Assembly: GCA_964653145.1 (NCBI GenBank)
Contig: CAZZCG010000012.1
Coordinates: 1 to 64,000, forward strand
DNA: 64,000 nucleotides
Direction of reading: 5' to 3'
Origin: Pseudocalidococcus sp964653145
GTDB taxonomy: Bacteria; Cyanobacteriota; Cyanobacteriia; Thermosynechococcales; Thermosynechococcaceae
Both the position numbers and the translations under genes were made by a program. Of this stretch, positions 1 through 9,247 are shown one piece after another; positions within the stretch are counted from its first letter, which is position 1, and each line of letters opens with the position of its first letter. Below the pieces are notes generated by a model. It saw nothing but the letters and a program-made list of their open reading frames with translations. It did no database searches and was not told the origin of the DNA.

Positions 1-2997
1 AACGTTATCCACCACATACTTATCATTCCCCAGACCTCCTACTAGTCGGTCAGCATCTGTTCCACCATTCAGCGAGTTGTTCCCAGAATTACCTGTAATC
101 GTATTATTCAGAAAGTTTCCTGTGCCATTGGCGCCCGTAATAAGAATTAAGTTTTCAAAGTTTGGTGCAAGGCTATGGCTTACGGCTGAGTAGACCGTAT
201 CGATGCCCTCATTGGAATACTCATAACCCGTATCGTTACTGCTATTAAAAACATAAATATCATTACCAGCTCCACCTTCGATATAGTTATTACCTGCAAG
301 GCCATTAAGGGAATTGTTACCTGAATTACCTTGAATATAGTTACCAAGTCCATTACCTAAGCCATTAATGTTGTTAGTGCCAATAAGTACTAAGATTTCA
401 ACGTTATTCACCAGGCTATAGCTAATACTGGAGCGAACCGTATCAACACCTTCATTCGCATTTTCAACAACAACATCGCCAGCAGCATCGACAACATAAG
501 TATCATCGCCAATACCACCCTCCATGTAGTCAGCTCCTTCACCCCCATCTAGCAAGTCATTCCCACCACTCAAAGTTGAATTGGCTGGAGAGGACGATTG
601 GAAAACTTGTCCATACAGGGTATCAGTCCCGAAGCCCCCGTACAGCGAGTTATTACCGGCAACAATCACAGAGTCGGTAATGGAGAGGTTAAAAATTTCA
701 CCCCAAAGAACATCATTCCCACCCGTGACGGTGCCGCCAGAAATACTCGCAAAGTGCTCTCCATACAGCACATCATTCCCAGCTGTGACCGTACTGTTAG
801 AAATAGCTTGAAAATATTCCCCAACCAATACATCATTCCCAGCCGTGATTACTCCACCGCTGATTTGTCCGCTATAAATTTCGCCATAGAGAGTGTCGTT
901 ACCGCTTGTGAATTCACTGCTGACAATGGCTTGTAGCAAAAAGTTCCCGTAGAGAGCATCATTTCCCCCAATCACCGTGCCACCAGTGATTAAGCCTTCG
1001 CTATAGTACTCTCCATAGAGTTGAGAGTTACCACCTGTTACGGTACTGCCAGAGATAAAAGCTCCATAGCGCTGCCCAACAATAAAATCATTACCACCAC
1101 GAATCGAGCCAGCGGCAATTGCCGAATAATATTCACCAACTAAATAATTGCCCTGATCACTAACAATGGCGTCATTGATAGGGGCGTTGTTGTGGGAAAA
1201 TCCGTAGATTGCATCTCCCCCACCAACAACTGTCCCCCCAGTAATGGCACTTAGGTAAATCTCTCCATATATATAGTCAAAACCACCTGTGACAGTTGCT
1301 CCAAAAATAGAATTACTGTAAACCTCCCCACTTAAGAAATCACTGCCGCCTTGAATGGACGCATCACCTGAAACCGAGCCAAAGTACCATTCCCCCGCAA
1401 TCAAGTCAGAGCCACCCGTAATCTGCCCACCCGTAATTGGGAAGCTATAAAACTCGCCTAAGATTAGGTCGCCACCACCTGTAACAGTACCACCTGTAAT
1501 TTCTCCCTGGTATCGCTCACCATACAATTCATCATTGCCCCCAGTGACAATCCCACCGGTAATGTTTAGGTTATAGAACTCGCCATAAAGATTATCAGCG
1601 CCCCCGGTGACAGAGCCGCCCGTTATGTTAACGTAATTTTCTCCGTGGATTCGATCATTAGCCCCGGTAACTGTGCCTCCGGTAATGCTGGTGATGTACT
1701 GTTCGCCGTACAGATCATCATCGCCGCCAATAATGAAACCAGCAACTAAAGCACCAGAATAAAATTCTCCATAAAGGTAATCTTCCCCTGCTACGACTGA
1801 AGCACCCGTAATGCTGCTGATGTACTGTTCGCCGTAAAGGGAATCATTGCCCCCAATGACGACCCCGCCGGTAATGCTGCTGAAGTAGTGTTCTCCATAT
1901 ATGGTGTCACTTCCACCGACGACTGTCCCAGCCACAATGCTACTGGCGTAATACTCTCCGTAAATTGAGTCTGTTCCACCCGTAACGCTGCCCCCAGTAA
2001 TCTGACCGGTATATAGTTCCCCGTAGAGCCGATCATTACCCCCAACAATACTGGCCAGGCCAATTATTCCGCCACTGTATCGCTCCCCAAAAATAACATC
2101 TGCACCCCCGGTAACTGTGCCTTCGGTAATGCTGCTGTTGTGGTACTCTCCATAAATGAAATCCTGGCCACCGACAACCGTGCCGCCCGCAATAATGCCA
2201 TACCGTTCACCATTGATTTCATCGCCCCCACCCTGAACAGTGCCGCCCGCAATCAAGTTTAAATAATACTCTCCGTAGAGGTAATCACTACCCCCCATAA
2301 CACTACCGTTAGTAATTGCAAAGTTATAATACTCCCCCGAGATGTTATCGCCCCCTCCCTGAACAATACCGCCTGTGATCTGTCCTAAATAGTACTCACC
2401 TATGATGTCGTCACTCCCTCCAGTGACAATTCCACCCCCAATTGTGGTGTACCATTCTCCATAAAGAAAATCATTGCCCCCGGCAATCAGCCCACCCGCA
2501 ATCTGGGAAACATAGCGCTCCCCACGAACAAAATCATTACCCCCGGTCACTGTGCCACCGGTAATGCTGGTGCTGTGGTACTCCCCGAAAATAATGTCAA
2601 TACCACCAACAACCGTGCCACCCGTGATTTGTCCCTGATATCGTTCCCCATCAAGAATGTCATTTCCACCTGTGATAGATGCTGTAGAGGTGGCCGAAAT
2701 CACATATCGCTCACCGTAGATTAAATCTGCGCCCCCCTGGATGGAGTTGGTGGTGATGTTGGTGTTGTACCAGTCCCCAAAGATGGTGTCGTTGAAAGCG
2801 TTTCCACTGGTATTTCCTAAAAGAGTTTCACCAAATAGAGTGTCATCCCCAGAAACCCCACTGGGTACACCGCCAATGCTGCAACCAACGAGATAATCCG
2901 CGCCCCCCAACCCATTAATCGTGTCGTCCGCGGTATCCCCCATAATGGTGTCTGTACCGGCAGTGGGGCCCAAACCTGGATTGAAAATGATGGCCAT
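1..2997 (-). CDS. RTX-like repeat protein, N-terminal 999 residues (partial)
   Basis: Open from an ATG at 2995-2997 to the left edge with no stop, so the C-terminus is missing. Residues 1-87 carry loose calcium-binding RTX motifs (for example DDTINGLGGADYLVG). Residues 88 to about 780 are some 34 imperfect units of about 21 residues, each of the form GG-x-D-x-LYGE-x-Y followed by ITGGTVT. After this come longer serralysin-type modules with GDDTYVVD and NEGVDTV motifs. No signal peptide is visible, which fits RTX proteins secreted by type I systems through a C-terminal signal, here outside the window. It is probably a large extracellular or surface calcium-binding protein; function unknown. 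CCAGGCC is almost absent from the gene, unlike most neighbours. Confidence 0.85.
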   Translation of the reverse strand, partial: MAIIFNPGLGPTAGTDTIMGDTADDTINGLGGADYLVGCSIGGVPSGVSGDDTLFGETLLGNTSGNAFNDTIFGDWYNTNITTNSIQGGADLIYGERYVISATSTASITGGNDILDGERYQGQITGGTVVGGIDIIFGEYHSTSITGGTVTGGNDFVRGERYVSQIAGGLIAGGNDFLYGEWYTTIGGGIVTGGSDDIIGEYYLGQITGGIVQGGGDNISGEYYNFAITNGSVMGGSDYLYGEYYLNLIAGGTVQGGGDEINGERYGIIAGGTVVGGQDFIYGEYHNSSITEGTVTGGADVIFGERYSGGIIGLASIVGGNDRLYGELYTGQITGGSVTGGTDSIYGEYYASSIVAGTVVGGSDTIYGEHYFSSITGGVVIGGNDSLYGEQYISSITGASVVAGEDYLYGEFYSGALVAGFIIGGDDDLYGEQYITSITGGTVTGANDRIHGENYVNITGGSVTGGADNLYGEFYNLNITGGIVTGGNDELYGERYQGEITGGTVTGGGDLILGEFYSFPITGGQITGGSDLIAGEWYFGSVSGDASIQGGSDFLSGEVYSNSIFGATVTGGFDYIYGEIYLSAITGGTVVGGGDAIYGFSHNNAPINDAIVSDQGNYLVGEYYSAIAAGSIRGGNDFIVGQRYGAFISGSTVTGGNSQLYGEYYSEGLITGGTVIGGNDALYGNFLLQAIVSSEFTSGNDTLYGEIYSGQISGGVITAGNDVLVGEYFQAISNSTVTAGNDVLYGEHFASISGGTVTGGNDVLWGEIFNLSITDSVIVAGNNSLYGGFGTDTLYGQVFQSSSPANSTLSGGNDLLDGGEGADYMEGGIGDDTYVVDAAGDVVVENANEGVDTVRSSISYSLVNNVEILVLIGTNNINGLGNGLGNYIQGNSGNNSLNGLAGNNYIEGGAGNDIYVFNSSNDTGYEYSNEGIDTVYSAVSHSLAPNFENLILITGANGTGNFLNNTITGNSGNNSLNGGTDADRLVGGLGNDKYVVDNV
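657..2736 (-). repeat. Tandem 63-bp coding repeats (about 34 units)
   Basis: The coding strand is built of degenerate units with a period of about 63 bp (20-22 codons). Each encodes GG-x-D, then a LYGE-x-Y motif, then a hydrophobic ITGGTVT stretch. The unit is about twice the length of the classic nine-residue RTX repeat. Units differ at many codons, so this is an old, diverged expansion rather than a recent slippage array. Confidence 0.8.
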
Positions 2998-3331
2998 AAA
3001 AAAATCTCGTTGAGTGAATGGAGTGCGCGGCGACAACTTTCATGCTATCGAAATAAGTTAGGGAATTGATGTTTTTGTAAAGGTCTTTCACAATAATTGA
3101 TATTCCCCCGGACTGTGTTTTAGTTCGTCATCCTTCAAGTTAAAAATGAGTCGGCTTAAAACAGCAAAATTCTAGGATTAAATTCACAATAAATTAGGTA
3201 AGAATGCAACCGCAGCCTGAGGAGATTAAGACAGGGTTAAGATTTGTCAGCAGCAGAACTATAATGATGACCATAGAAAATTGTATATATTAATTTTGGG
3301 TTATGTCCTTGAATCACTTGGCCGTGAATTT
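2998..3331. other. Intergenic region between RTX gene and methyltransferase
   Basis: AT-rich spacer holding the divergent promoters of the RTX gene and the methyltransferase. I see no further gene, no clear terminator hairpin and no confident promoter hexamers. A TTG at 3281 could extend the methyltransferase upstream, but the extension is hydrophobic and unlike the family. Confidence 0.5.
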
Positions 3332-3955
3332 ATGATGAAACTCCGTCCTCAGGATATTGCCAAATTGGAGCAGTTTTTAGAGCGGGTCGCCCAGGAAACC
3401 TATCCCGAACCTCCTTCGGAGTTACACACTAAAATTACCCGGGATATGTTTGCTCAGATGGTTTCTCAGTTGCCCTTGCCGCCGGATGCAGAGATTTTAG
3501 ATATTGGCTGCGGACAGGGCCTGGCCTTGGAACTTTTTCAGGAAAAGGGGTTACGGGCAACGGGGATCACCCTGAATGATGAGGATGTGCGCGTTTGCCA
3601 GGCCAAGGGATTTAAGGTGCTGAAAATGGATCAATCGTTTTTAGATTTCCCTGCAGAAGCCTTTGATTGTGTTTGGTGTCGGCACTGTTTAGAACATAGT
3701 ATTTTTCCATACTTCACCCTAAATGAAATTAACCGTGTGCTTAGACCCCAAGGCTTGCTGTATTTGGAAATGCCATCACCGGAAACGGCCTGTCGCCATG
3801 AGTCCAATAAAAATCATTACAGCGTGCTGGGTAAACGAATGTGGCTAGAGTTACTTAAACGATCGGGCTTTCAGTTAGTCAATGCACTGGATATCAATTT
3901 CCAAACGAGGTTGGGGTCAGATACCTACTGGGTTTTTATGAGTCGAAAACAATGA
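3332..3955 (+). CDS. Class I SAM-dependent methyltransferase
   Basis: A 207-residue protein when started at the ATG at 3332; a second ATG follows at once and a TTG lies upstream at 3281. Motif I, the SAM-binding glycine loop LDIGCGQG, is at residues 56-63. The acidic residues after strand 2 and the FDCVWCRHCLEH region at 111-122 fit the Methyltransf_11/UbiE-like fold. The C-terminus, with a helix then a final strand, is complete. The substrate cannot be read from the sequence. It lies 99 bp upstream of a large TPR-glycosyltransferase on the same strand, so a role in surface glycan or glycoprotein modification is a reasonable inference. Confidence 0.8.
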   Translation: MMKLRPQDIAKLEQFLERVAQETYPEPPSELHTKITRDMFAQMVSQLPLPPDAEILDIGCGQGLALELFQEKGLRATGITLNDEDVRVCQAKGFKVLKMDQSFLDFPAEAFDCVWCRHCLEHSIFPYFTLNEINRVLRPQGLLYLEMPSPETACRHESNKNHYSVLGKRMWLELLKRSGFQLVNALDINFQTRLGSDTYWVFMSRKQ

Positions 3956-4054
3956 TTTTTATGATCGAGATGCATTCATCAATTGAATACTCTCCGTGAA
4001 ATGGTATAAGTTAACTCTCTTAGGTTCATTAGTTTTTGGTAAGGCTAACGCTTT

Positions 4055-6886
4055 ATGGCCCCAACTCCCCTGGATATTAGCCAAGTTCTCAAATCCGCTC
4101 ATCAAGCCTTACAACGAGGAGAGGTTCAACAAACCGAGCAACTCTGTCAACAGGTCTTGGCCTTTGCCCCCGACACCCCTGGAGCCCATTACTTACTTGG
4201 TTTAGTGGCAGATCAACAGTCGAAATATCCTGAGGCAATTAATTTCTATCAGCGGGTCATTCAACTTCAGCCTGAAAATTACAATGCTTACAACGACTTA
4301 GGAAATGCGCTGCAACGGTCTAAAAACGTACCCCAGGCCCTACCCTGCTATCAGAAAGCAATTAGTCTCAATCCGAAAAACGCCCAGGCCTACAGTAATT
4401 TAGGAGTGGCATTGCAAGAGTTGGGTCGGTATGAAGAAGCCCAAGCCACTTATCGCCAGGGCATTCAAGCTGATCCAACCTATTCCCACGCCTACTATAA
4501 CTTGGGTAAATCCTATCAAAGTCAAGATCAGCTAGAGGAAGCAATTCTTGCCTATCAACGCTGTATCGAGGTGGATGCTAAGTACACAATGGCATATAAC
4601 AACATGGGCCTGGCCTATTACGACTTGGGTCAAATCGAGCAATCCTTAGCTGCCTATGAAAAAGCGCTTGCCCTTGAGCCAGACTATGCCAATGGTCATC
4701 AAAACTATTCCTTAGCATTACTGTTAGCTGGAGACTATACCCGTGGCTGGACTGAGTACGAATGGCGGTGGAAAGCGAAAGGCCCGGATAATCGGCCACC
4801 CCGTCCATTTGAGCAACCGATTTGGGATGGGCAACCTTTTCCTGGAAAAACACTCCTGATCCACTCAGAGCAAGGGTTTGGCGACACGATTCAGTTTGTC
4901 CGGTATGCAACAGTGGCCGCGACAAAGGGGGGGAAAGTAATCGTCGAGTGTCAGGGGCCGCTGGTGAGTTTATTGCGAACAGTTCCAGGTGTGAGCCAGG
5001 TGATTGCCCGTGGGGCAGAGTTACCGGATTTTGATCTCCATGCTGCGACGCTCTCATTGCCCCATATTCTCAAAACGACGCTCGCCACCATTCCCAATCA
5101 GGTTCCCTACCTGCGGGCTGATGCGGTCGCATTACCTTTACCCCGTCCGAAAAAGCCAGTGCGCTTAAAAGTTGGTCTGGCCTGGGCTGGTAGTCCTGGA
5201 AATCGCAATGATCATCGCCGCTCTTGTCCCTTACATCACTGGTTGCCACTATTTGAGATTCCAGAGGTTGAGTTTTATAACCTCTATAAGGGGCCAAGGT
5301 TGCGGGAGATACAGACAATACTTCAGCAGGGAAAGATTCGGAACCTAAGCGAACGGATGCGAACCTTTGCCGATACCGCCGCATTAATTTCCCAGCTGGA
5401 TTTAGTCATTAGCGTGGATTCTGCCCCAGTTCATTTAACAGGAGCTTTGGGGAAGCCGGCCTGGGTTCTACTCTCCTGTGCCTGTGATTGGCGGTGGTTG
5501 CTTAATCGAGATGATAGTCCCTGGTATCCGACTGTGCGGATTTTTCGGCAATCTCAGTTTCAAAATTGGGATGCGGTGATGGCTGAGGTTGTTGCGGCAC
5601 TCAAACAAGAATTAGCTTTAGCTTCTACTCCCCCTGCTTTACCGTTGAACTTAGGGACAGATAAACCAATTTCTGATCCGTCCAATCCCTCAGATCGCCA
5701 GGCCATTGGGATTAGTTGGGAAATTGGAGTGACAACGGGGTGGCGAGTTTATGGCCTGAATTTAACCCTCGCACTACTAAAAACAGACCAGTATGCCCCG
5801 TTGCCCTTAACACCCCTACCAGAAGCGGCTGCCTTGAATCCTTTGCACCGCACCCTGATTAATCCCACCCTGCAACCCCAGACTCAACTACGACAAATCC
5901 TCCAACAGCATCCCCCGGATCATGTTTTCCAGGCCAACTTTGTCTGTCTCCACGCCCTTGGCAATCATTGTGTTTCCTTGCCCTTAATGGATCGCTTGCG
6001 GGGAAAAGCCAATGTTGGAGTGATTTTTTCGGAAGACACGGCCTGGAAGGATACAGGAATTACCAAAGCCCAAACCTACGATCATTTGATAGCGGGTTCT
6101 ACCTGGAATCAGGAAGTTCTTAAATCGGTCGGGATTCAACGGGTAACAACTGTAGCCCAAGGAGTTGATCCAGCCCTATTCCATCCAGCGCCTAAGGTGG
6201 GCTTGTTTGGTAAGCGGTTTGTGATTTTTTCTGGCGGCAAGCTGGAATTTCGCAAAGGTCAAGATATTGTCATTGCCGCATTTCGGGAATTTTTCAACCG
6301 CCATGATGACGCACTCTTGCTCACGGCCTGGTATAACCCTTGGCTGAATACAATGACTGAAATTGATCGGGCTGGCTATGTGCAAGGCCTCCCTCAGATA
6401 CAAGATGGTCGGTTGGATTTGTTGGGTTGGTTAGCCAATAATGGAATCCCACCCCATGCCGTGATTGATCTTGGCCCCGTCCCCAATCCCCAAATGCCCA
6501 CAATTTATCGAGAAGCAGATATTGCTATTTTTCCCAACCGAGCTGAAGGAGGAACCAATCTCGTTGCAATGGAGTGCCTGGCCTGTGGAATTCCAACCGT
6601 CTTATCAGCCAATACCGGGCATTTAGATTTAATTGGTGATTTGAGTACCCCCACCCATTGTTATCCTTTAACATCCCAGGGCCCGGTTAAGCCTACAGAG
6701 CAGTTTCGAGGCACAGATGGATGGGGTGAGTCAGAGGTTGAAGAACTCGTGGAGGTATTGGAGCGGGCTTACCAAAATCGGTCAGAGGCAAAACAAAGAG
6801 GACAAGCCGCCTCCGAGTTTATGCAGACCTGGGCCTGGAGCTCCCAGACAACCAAGCTATTACAGGCACTCCAGCCGTGGCTATAG
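4055..6886 (+). CDS. TPR protein with two glycosyltransferase-like domains
   Basis: 943 residues. The first 235 or so are tandem 34-residue TPR units (pattern YYNLG, A-x-x-x-YQ-x-AI-x-L-x-P). A middle section resembles the GT9/OGT-like C-terminal domain common in bacterial TPR proteins: GLAWAGSPGNRNDHRRS, then LDLVISVDSAPVHLTGALG. The C-terminal 380 residues look like a GT-B glycosyltransferase of the GT4 type, with GKLEFRKGQDI and the donor-site stretch EGGTNLVAMECLACGIPTV containing the EX7E motif. It is probably a cytoplasmic enzyme that glycosylates protein or lipid-linked acceptors. Carrying two different glycosyltransferase units behind one TPR array is less usual than a single one. The ATG at 4055 opens directly into the TPR region. 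Confidence 0.75.
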   Translation: MAPTPLDISQVLKSAHQALQRGEVQQTEQLCQQVLAFAPDTPGAHYLLGLVADQQSKYPEAINFYQRVIQLQPENYNAYNDLGNALQRSKNVPQALPCYQKAISLNPKNAQAYSNLGVALQELGRYEEAQATYRQGIQADPTYSHAYYNLGKSYQSQDQLEEAILAYQRCIEVDAKYTMAYNNMGLAYYDLGQIEQSLAAYEKALALEPDYANGHQNYSLALLLAGDYTRGWTEYEWRWKAKGPDNRPPRPFEQPIWDGQPFPGKTLLIHSEQGFGDTIQFVRYATVAATKGGKVIVECQGPLVSLLRTVPGVSQVIARGAELPDFDLHAATLSLPHILKTTLATIPNQVPYLRADAVALPLPRPKKPVRLKVGLAWAGSPGNRNDHRRSCPLHHWLPLFEIPEVEFYNLYKGPRLREIQTILQQGKIRNLSERMRTFADTAALISQLDLVISVDSAPVHLTGALGKPAWVLLSCACDWRWLLNRDDSPWYPTVRIFRQSQFQNWDAVMAEVVAALKQELALASTPPALPLNLGTDKPISDPSNPSDRQAIGISWEIGVTTGWRVYGLNLTLALLKTDQYAPLPLTPLPEAAALNPLHRTLINPTLQPQTQLRQILQQHPPDHVFQANFVCLHALGNHCVSLPLMDRLRGKANVGVIFSEDTAWKDTGITKAQTYDHLIAGSTWNQEVLKSVGIQRVTTVAQGVDPALFHPAPKVGLFGKRFVIFSGGKLEFRKGQDIVIAAFREFFNRHDDALLLTAWYNPWLNTMTEIDRAGYVQGLPQIQDGRLDLLGWLANNGIPPHAVIDLGPVPNPQMPTIYREADIAIFPNRAEGGTNLVAMECLACGIPTVLSANTGHLDLIGDLSTPTHCYPLTSQGPVKPTEQFRGTDGWGESEVEELVEVLERAYQNRSEAKQRGQAASEFMQTWAWSSQTTKLLQALQPWL

Positions 6887-6994
6887 GCCTTAAACAGAAG
6901 GGATAACCGTTCCTGTACTGGCAATCCAATCGCCAGCTATAATTCCTGCTAAATTGTTAAGATATGTAAATAATTCTCACAAATACAGGTTGAC

Positions 6995-8488
6995 GTGGGA
7001 CAGCGGGTCATTGTAATTGGGGCTGGAATTGGGGGGTTAACAGCGGCGGCGTTGTTGGCACGTCGGGGCTATGAGGTTTTGGTGTTGGAGCAGGCAGCCA
7101 TTCTGGGGGGATGTGCTTCCACCTTTAGGCGCCAGGGATTTACCTTCGATGTCGGGGCAACTCAAGTGGCCGGCCTCGAACCGGGGGGCATTCATTGGCG
7201 GGTTTTTCAAGATTTGGAGCAACCCTTGCCCGCAGCCACCATTTGTGATCCAGCCTGTGCGGTTTATTTGCCGGGAGAAGCTGAACCAATCCAGGCCTGG
7301 CATGATCCACACCGATGGCAACAGGAACGACAAAAGCAGTTTCCTGGCAGTGAACATTTCTGGGAATTATTAGCCTCTCTGTTTGCCATCAGTTGGCGGT
7401 TTCAGGGCCGTGATCCCGTCTTACCCCCACGCACACTTTGGGACTTAGGAAAACTCCTGGGGGCAATCCGGCCCGATACATTGCTAACCATGCCCTATAG
7501 TCTTTTAACCGTGGCGGATGTGTTGACCTTACTGGGCCTGGGGCAGCAACAGCGTCTAAGACGATTTTTGGATTTGCAACTCAAACTCTATTCCCAAGTA
7601 GATGCTGCGGAAACAGCCGTTTTGTATGGTGCAACGGCATTGGCAATGTCCCAGGCCCCGTTTGGGTTGTTTCATCTCAAGGGCAGTATGCAGGTGTTGG
7701 CTCAGCAGCTCAATCAAGGCCTGGAAAAATTTGGGGGCAGAATCTTGACCCGGCATTGTGTGGACGCCATTCATCTGGAAGATGGGCGGGCTAGGGCAGT
7801 GACCGTGCGGAACTTAAGAACGCAACAGGTGTTTCGAGAATCTGCGGATCAAATTGTGGCCAATGTAACGGTGCAAAACCTCTGTCAACTCCTGGGGGCT
7901 CAGGTTCCCCGTGGCTACAACCAACGTATGGAAAAACTACCACCGGCCTCAGGGGCATTTATTCTCTACCTTGGTGTCCGAGAGGATGCAATTCCCGATC
8001 CCTGTCCCCCCCATTTACAGTTCTTGTACGATGACCATGGCCCGATTGCGGAAAACAATTCCCTGTTTGTCTCCGTTAGCCAGGCCGGGGATGGACGGGC
8101 TCCCGAGGGTTTTCGGACAATTATTGCCTCGAGTTTTACGGATGCGCGTCTGTGGTGGGGCGATGAGGTGGACTATCCTGCCCGAAAACAGGCCTATACC
8201 CAAACAGCTCTAGAACGCCTGGGCCAATATTTTGACTTGACCTCCGCCACAATTCAGCACCTTGAAGCGGCCACTCCGCGCACCTTTGCCCGCTATACCG
8301 CCCGAGATTTAGGAATTGTTGGGGGGCTGGGGCAGCGGATTAGTACCTTTGGCCCGTTTGCGGTCGGGACACGGACACCGATTCCGCAATTGTGGTTAGT
8401 GGGAGATTCTACCCATCCAGGAGAGGGAACGGCAGGGGTTAGTTACGGGGCCTGGACATTGGTGGAGCAAATTCTCGCCGAGGGTTAA
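6995..8488 (+). CDS. crtD: CrtD-like carotenoid C-3',4' desaturase (FAD oxidoreductase)
   Basis: 497 residues starting at GTG 6995. The N-terminus has the dinucleotide-binding fold VIGAGIGGLTAAALL at about residues 6-20, followed by GGCASTFRRQGFTFDVGA as in carotene desaturases and isomerases. The C-terminal FAD contact region reads LWLVGDSTHPGEGTAGVSYG. Length and the GATQVAGLEPGG stretch match cyanobacterial CrtD, which introduces the 3',4' double bond during myxoxanthophyll synthesis. A CrtH/CrtO-type relative is the main alternative. A TATAAT hexamer at 6938-6943 could be its -10 box, but no good -35 is seen. It is convergent with the GNAT gene. Confidence 0.72.
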   Translation: MGQRVIVIGAGIGGLTAAALLARRGYEVLVLEQAAILGGCASTFRRQGFTFDVGATQVAGLEPGGIHWRVFQDLEQPLPAATICDPACAVYLPGEAEPIQAWHDPHRWQQERQKQFPGSEHFWELLASLFAISWRFQGRDPVLPPRTLWDLGKLLGAIRPDTLLTMPYSLLTVADVLTLLGLGQQQRLRRFLDLQLKLYSQVDAAETAVLYGATALAMSQAPFGLFHLKGSMQVLAQQLNQGLEKFGGRILTRHCVDAIHLEDGRARAVTVRNLRTQQVFRESADQIVANVTVQNLCQLLGAQVPRGYNQRMEKLPPASGAFILYLGVREDAIPDPCPPHLQFLYDDHGPIAENNSLFVSVSQAGDGRAPEGFRTIIASSFTDARLWWGDEVDYPARKQAYTQTALERLGQYFDLTSATIQHLEAATPRTFARYTARDLGIVGGLGQRISTFGPFAVGTRTPIPQLWLVGDSTHPGEGTAGVSYGAWTLVEQILAEG

Positions 8489-8526
8489 TCCAGCCCCAAG
8501 ATCAGTTCAATTCAGTCTATAACTCT

Positions 8527-9123
8527 CTAAAAAAGCTGGGTAGAGAATTCCTCGGGGGAGTGAGACACCATCAAGCAAGCGGTACATTGGCAAGGAGTTC
8601 CACAGCGAATACAGCCATAGCCGCGGGTGATACTGTCTTCTTGCCAAAAGCAGGGGAGTTCAATCACTGGTGTCCAGGCCAAGTGGGTTAAAAAGGGCAG
8701 AATTCCGGGAGCTGGGCTTTCTTTCCAGACCAGGGTGTAGCTGGGTAAGCCAAGTTGGGTTTGGGCTGTGATCTGCGCCAGACTGCTTTGATAGAGTTGT
8801 CTCGCAATTCCTTGCCGCCGGGCCTGGGGAATCACCACAATTTGACCTAACCAAAGACTAGGAAATTGCAGAAAATTAGGGGGCAAAGGCTGATGGTTTC
8901 GGGGCCTGGGGAATGTGGTTCGATACTGCCAAGTGACAAAGCCTAAAAGGCGGGATTCATCGGCGTTGACGGCAACGGTTAAGGTGCTTTCGGGTAAGGT
9001 TATTTGATACTCAACTGCTGACCAATAGCCATAACCAAAAACTTGATTTGCCAGGCCCTGACATGCTCCCAAATCCTCAGAAACTGCCGGTCGAACTTGA
9101 ATATGGGGGGCCGAGGTTGCCAT
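8527..9123 (-). CDS. GNAT N-acetyltransferase with C-terminal cysteine cluster
   Basis: 198 residues. The GNAT motif A (VVIPQARRQGIARQLYQ, about 96-112) binds acetyl-CoA, and the flanking strand order fits the family. Beyond the usual GNAT end there is a tail of about 30 residues with cysteines at 158, 171, 174, 178, 180 and 183 (GCIRCGTPCQCTAC), suggesting a zinc or iron-sulfur site. The acceptor substrate is unknown. It is divergent from mreB, with 124 bp between the starts. Confidence 0.75.
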   Translation of the reverse strand: MATSAPHIQVRPAVSEDLGACQGLANQVFGYGYWSAVEYQITLPESTLTVAVNADESRLLGFVTWQYRTTFPRPRNHQPLPPNFLQFPSLWLGQIVVIPQARRQGIARQLYQSSLAQITAQTQLGLPSYTLVWKESPAPGILPFLTHLAWTPVIELPCFWQEDSITRGYGCIRCGTPCQCTACLMVSHSPEEFSTQLF

Positions 9124-9247
9124 TCAATTTCTTCAATACTAAGAATTGCAAAGTTTACCTAAACGTACTAGAATCCGTCACATTGTTCTGTTAACTGTTT
9201 TGTAACAATTCAGTTATTCATCCATAGCGCAGACAGAGGAAAAAAAA

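Noticed and set aside
598..936. 112-codon plus-strand frame inside the RTX gene
   Set aside because: It lies opposite the repeat units and repeats with the same period; it is a shadow of the real minus-strand frame.
657..2736. Possible CRISPR array
   Set aside because: Units are coding, in frame, diverged throughout and lack constant repeats with unique spacers.
4578..5057. 159-codon minus-strand frame in the TPR-glycosyltransferase
   Set aside because: Antisense to a well-supported gene, with no protein-like motif.
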